The position numbers and the translations under genes were made by a program. The notes below the pieces were generated by a model that was not told where the DNA came from, did no database searches, and was given only the letters and a program-made list of their open reading frames with translations. A DNA stretch of 64,000 nucleotides from Serratia liquefaciens (GTDB lineage: Bacteria; Pseudomonadota; Gammaproteobacteria; Enterobacterales; Enterobacteriaceae). Where the stretch lies: contig NZ_CP088930.1 of NCBI RefSeq assembly GCF_027594825.1, positions 4,835,019 to 4,899,018 of the forward strand, given 5' to 3'. This document shows, one piece after another, positions 62,255 to 64,000 of the stretch (position 1 is the first letter of the stretch; each line of letters begins with the position of its first letter).

Positions 62255-62349
62255 GCGCTATTAACTCAGTTGGCAGAGTGGTTGGTTTTATAATGCTTTT
62301 TTGGCTACAAAATTGATAGACGCGGGTTCGAGTCCTGCATAGCGCGCCA
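62255..62349 (+). tRNA. tRNA-like gene with enlarged anticodon domain
   Basis: 95 nt. The acceptor stem (GCGCTAT/ATAGCGC), D stem (ACTC/GAGT), T arm (GCGGG-TTCGAGT-CCTGC) and the encoded discriminator G plus CCA are all intact. The anticodon domain is about 18-20 nt too long: TTGGTTTT pairs with AAAATTGA (three G-U) around a 19-nt loop. No standard 7-nt loop or anticodon can be read. It is either a decayed tRNA gene, or a structured tRNA-like RNA. The good promoter and perfect acceptor argue that it is still expressed. Confidence 0.7.
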
Positions 62350-62373
62350 GCTTCCTTTTCGGACCAGTTATCA

Positions 62374-62435
62374 TAAAGCGCACCCGGGTTGATTTGCACT
62401 ATCGGCTCCTTGTTGGGATTTTCGGGTGTGCTTTA
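62374..62435. repeat. 13-bp inverted repeat downstream of the tRNA-like gene
   Basis: TAAAGCGCACCCG (62374-62386) pairs with CGGGTGTGCTTTA (62423-62435) with one G-U, loop 36 nt. It could be a terminator-like structure (T-run lacking) for the tRNA-like transcript or an mRNA leader. Confidence 0.6.
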
Positions 62436-62535
62436 CCCTAACCGGTTCTCTTCTTTTGTTAATCTTCCTCTGTTGCAATCGATCTTTGCTAGACTCTAAT
62501 CAGGCAGGTTCGCTGCCCGGCAACAGGAGATCGCC

Positions 62536-62835
62536 ATGTCTGAGTCCGAGCAACTGCAGGAGTTATTGCAACGTGTAGCGGCACTCGAAGCCAGAGAGAA
62601 GTCGCTGACTGCCGCCTCCAACGCCTATCAGGCAATCATCACCACCATGCTGGGCAACCTGGCTCAACAGGAGCGCGACAAGATTATTGCGATGATCGAT
62701 CAGGCGCATGAACTTGCTTATGCGCGCGCTATTCAGCGCTGTAACGAACCGCAAAAGCAAAAAATCAAACAGGCCGACGATATCGCCCAACGGATGTTTA
62801 TGTTTGCCCAAGGCAAAAACTCGCTGCAGCGCTAG
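62536..62835 (+). CDS. Hypothetical helical protein, 99 aa
   Basis: No family recognised. The N-terminal part (residues 3-30) is heptad-like (LQELLQRVAALEAREKSL), suggesting a coiled coil, and the rest is helical and charged (ERDKIIAMIDQAHELAYARA). No signal peptide or Cys-rich motif. AGGAG six nt before the ATG is a strong ribosome site. Possibly a phage-like DUF protein as many short coiled-coil proteins beginning MSESEQL are found on phage-derived DNA, but no phage genes are near. Confidence 0.75.
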   Translation: MSESEQLQELLQRVAALEAREKSLTAASNAYQAIITTMLGNLAQQERDKIIAMIDQAHELAYARAIQRCNEPQKQKIKQADDIAQRMFMFAQGKNSLQR

Positions 62836-62964
62836 CTACTGAAGGTATAACAGTTACCGATATTAAATTGCATAACTGATCTACCTGGGCAAACTGTACC
62901 TGTGTTAGTTTGAGGAATGATTATTGATAGCAATAATGTCCCCCCAAGGCATAAGGTTGTAGCT

Positions 62965-63468
62965 ATGGACGCGATTAAAAGCATCTTGGTAAAAGAAATC
63001 GAACGGATCAATCGGCAGGAAGGACGTGACGGCAAGTTGCGCTTCAATAGCGAGTTTGCTCGCGATCACCGTTATCTGTGTCTCGCCATGTTTGCCGGTT
63101 ATTTTGCCGTGATCGCCGTGATGTATCAGGTTCCTTACATGGGCTTCATCTCGTTTTTGGCTTTCACCGCTTTCGTTCTGTTCATGTTCGCCATGCTGCT
63201 GATTGAAATCAAACCGGTCTATCGTTTTGAAGATATTGGCGTGCTGGATCTGCGCGTTTGTTATAACGGCGAATGGTATTTCACCCGAGCGCTGTCGCCG
63301 CAGTCGGTGAAAGCACTGCTGGATGAACCGACGATCGGTGCCGCGACGAAAACTCGCATGCAGGAAATCATCGCCAATAAAGGCGAGATCGACTTCTATG
63401 ATGTCTACGATTTGGCGTACTCAAAGAAGCCGCAGGATGAGCAGCCTCAGGTGGCCGTGCTTAACTGA
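62965..63468 (+). CDS. ylaC: YlaC family inner-membrane protein
   Basis: 167-aa protein with two adjacent hydrophobic segments (about residues 48-68 and 75-97) and the conserved YRFEDIGVLDLRVCYNGEWY and KGEIDFYDVYDLA blocks of E. coli YlaC. Function unknown. The ATG at 62965 (AAGG eight nt upstream) matches the family start; the longer frame to 62917 adds an unlikely extension. Confidence 0.92.
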   Translation: MDAIKSILVKEIERINRQEGRDGKLRFNSEFARDHRYLCLAMFAGYFAVIAVMYQVPYMGFISFLAFTAFVLFMFAMLLIEIKPVYRFEDIGVLDLRVCYNGEWYFTRALSPQSVKALLDEPTIGAATKTRMQEIIANKGEIDFYDVYDLAYSKKPQDEQPQVAVLN

Positions 63469-63536
63469 GGGTTTCCGCTCGCGCGGTTGTCGATTATACT
63501 CACGCATTGAAGTCAGATAAGCCTGAGGAATTTACG

Positions 63537-63668
63537 ATGAGTGATGATATTTTCGATTTTGATATCGATGCCGAATTGGCGCAAGCAGAAGAAAAAGCGG
63601 CGCAGAAAGTGAAAGAACTCCCCGAGATCCTTGAGGACGAGGCGGATTGCGAAGGTTGCAAAATCTGA
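63537..63668 (+). CDS. Small acidic protein with C-terminal CxxC
   Basis: 43-residue, strongly acidic helical protein: SDDIFDFDIDAELAQAEEK, then AAQKVKELPEILEDEADC and a final CEGCKI (CxxC). TGAGGAATTTACG precedes the ATG. Good terminator follows. It may bind a metal or act as a small regulator; no family known to me. Confidence 0.7.
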   Translation: MSDDIFDFDIDAELAQAEEKAAQKVKELPEILEDEADCEGCKI

Positions 63669-63686
63669 TTGCCATCGCCTTTAAAG

Positions 63687-63708
63687 AACCGCTTCGGCGG
63701 TTTTTTTA
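63687..63708 (+). terminator. Rho-independent terminator
   Basis: AACCGC-TTCG-GCGGTT followed by T-run, 18 bp after the small acidic protein. Confidence 0.92.
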
Positions 63709-63733
63709 TGCTCAAAATTCGGGGGCTGCGGGC

Positions 63734-63758
63734 AAAAAAAAGCCCGTTTCAGGCGGGC
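63734..63758 (-). terminator. Rho-independent terminator
   Basis: On the minus strand GCCCG-N7-CGGGC followed by eight T. It ends the partial gene at the right edge. Confidence 0.85.
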
Positions 63759-63896
63759 CAACACTTAAAGGGTATGAGGGTTTATTTTTATAACTCACTG
63801 CGTCTAGCATACGCGCAATGGTTGGCAAGTGATGTCGGCGTTTTGTAACAAAACGGTTGTTGTAGTGTTGTGATGTTACTGCGTCAGCTGGGGGGG

Positions 63897-64000
63897 TTAA
63901 TCCAGTACAAATCCCCAAATCAGCAACGCCGCCACGATTATCAGGCAGAGTGCGGAAACGGTAACCAGTATTTTTCCGAGAATGTCTTTGTCTTGCTGCT
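63897..64000 (-). CDS. C-terminus of a membrane protein, partial
   Basis: Only 34 codons are in the window, read toward lower coordinates and ending at TAA (63897-63899). The peptide has a hydrophobic helix (VTVSALCLIIVAALLIWGFV) followed by Leu-Asp, so the C-terminus lies next to the membrane. Family cannot be assigned. Confidence 0.65.
   Translation of the reverse strand, partial: QQDKDILGKILVTVSALCLIIVAALLIWGFVLD

Noticed and set aside
63712-63918. 68-codon minus frame near the right edge
   Set aside because: It crosses the strong minus-strand terminator at 63734-63758 and is out of phase with the better frame ending at 63897.

Overview
The window is chromosomal DNA of a Serratia species. 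The best evidence is the secreted sugar-non-specific nuclease at 824-1621, which matches my memory of S. marcescens NucA over nearly its whole length. Other support comes from enterobacterial core genes in familiar order (uvrY-uvrC-pgsA-tRNA Gly-Cys-Leu, yecF, glpM, cycA, wrbA, proP, eptB, macAB, ylaC) and GC-rich coding sequence. Family assignments were made by reading the proteins against remembered families; no search was run. I see no insertion sequence, complete prophage, rRNA or CRISPR array.

Layout. 1-3.8 kb: small subunit of a membrane sugar dehydrogenase (cut by the window edge), nuclease, TrkH-type K+ channel, unknown protein. 3.9-8.3 kb: wrbA, a LysE exporter with divergent LysR regulator, an XRE/2TM protein, and an XRE-cupin regulator divergent from an EamA exporter. 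8.4-14.3 kb: the pyrimidine-degrading rut operon (rutABCDFG, without rutE) and divergent rutR, with sigma-54, NtrC-like and RutR sites in front of rutA. 14.4-21.5 kb: cycA, tRNA-Lys(CUU), HxlR/quinone reductase pair, cho, two lipoproteins (one a TolA C-terminal-domain protein), a DedA protein and an MFS transporter.

22.3-29.2 kb is the most unusual block. Five tightly packed genes encode a 3-hydroxyacyl-CoA dehydrogenase, a thiolase, a 5-aminolevulinate-synthase-like enzyme, an MFS exporter and a crotonase. They are divergent from a LuxR-type quorum-sensing regulator that has no luxI beside it. I infer a signal-controlled pathway that builds and exports an acyl-CoA-derived aminoketone or a product of one. 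29.4-40.3 kb: uspF-like gene, then a complete trans-4-hydroxy-L-proline catabolic locus (permease, imino reductase, semialdehyde dehydrogenase, deaminase, PAS-AraC regulator, and divergent epimerase plus three-subunit D-hydroxyproline dehydrogenase).

40.4-49.4 kb: small lipoproteins, an AT-rich patch with an orphan KilAC-domain gene, glpM, yecF, uvrY-uvrC-pgsA, three tRNAs, an AriR-like connector with a 36-residue membrane peptide, and an RpiR regulator with three N-terminal DNA-binding repeats. 49.8-53.3 kb: a beta-glucoside PTS operon (IIB, IIA, GH4 phospho-beta-glucosidase, IIC). 53.4-64 kb: eptB, proP, macAB plus outer-membrane factor, a 95-nt tRNA-like gene with an enlarged anticodon domain, ylaC and small proteins. 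Several short genes (36-66 residues) were found by reading the sequence directly and are supported by ribosome-binding sites or lipoboxes.
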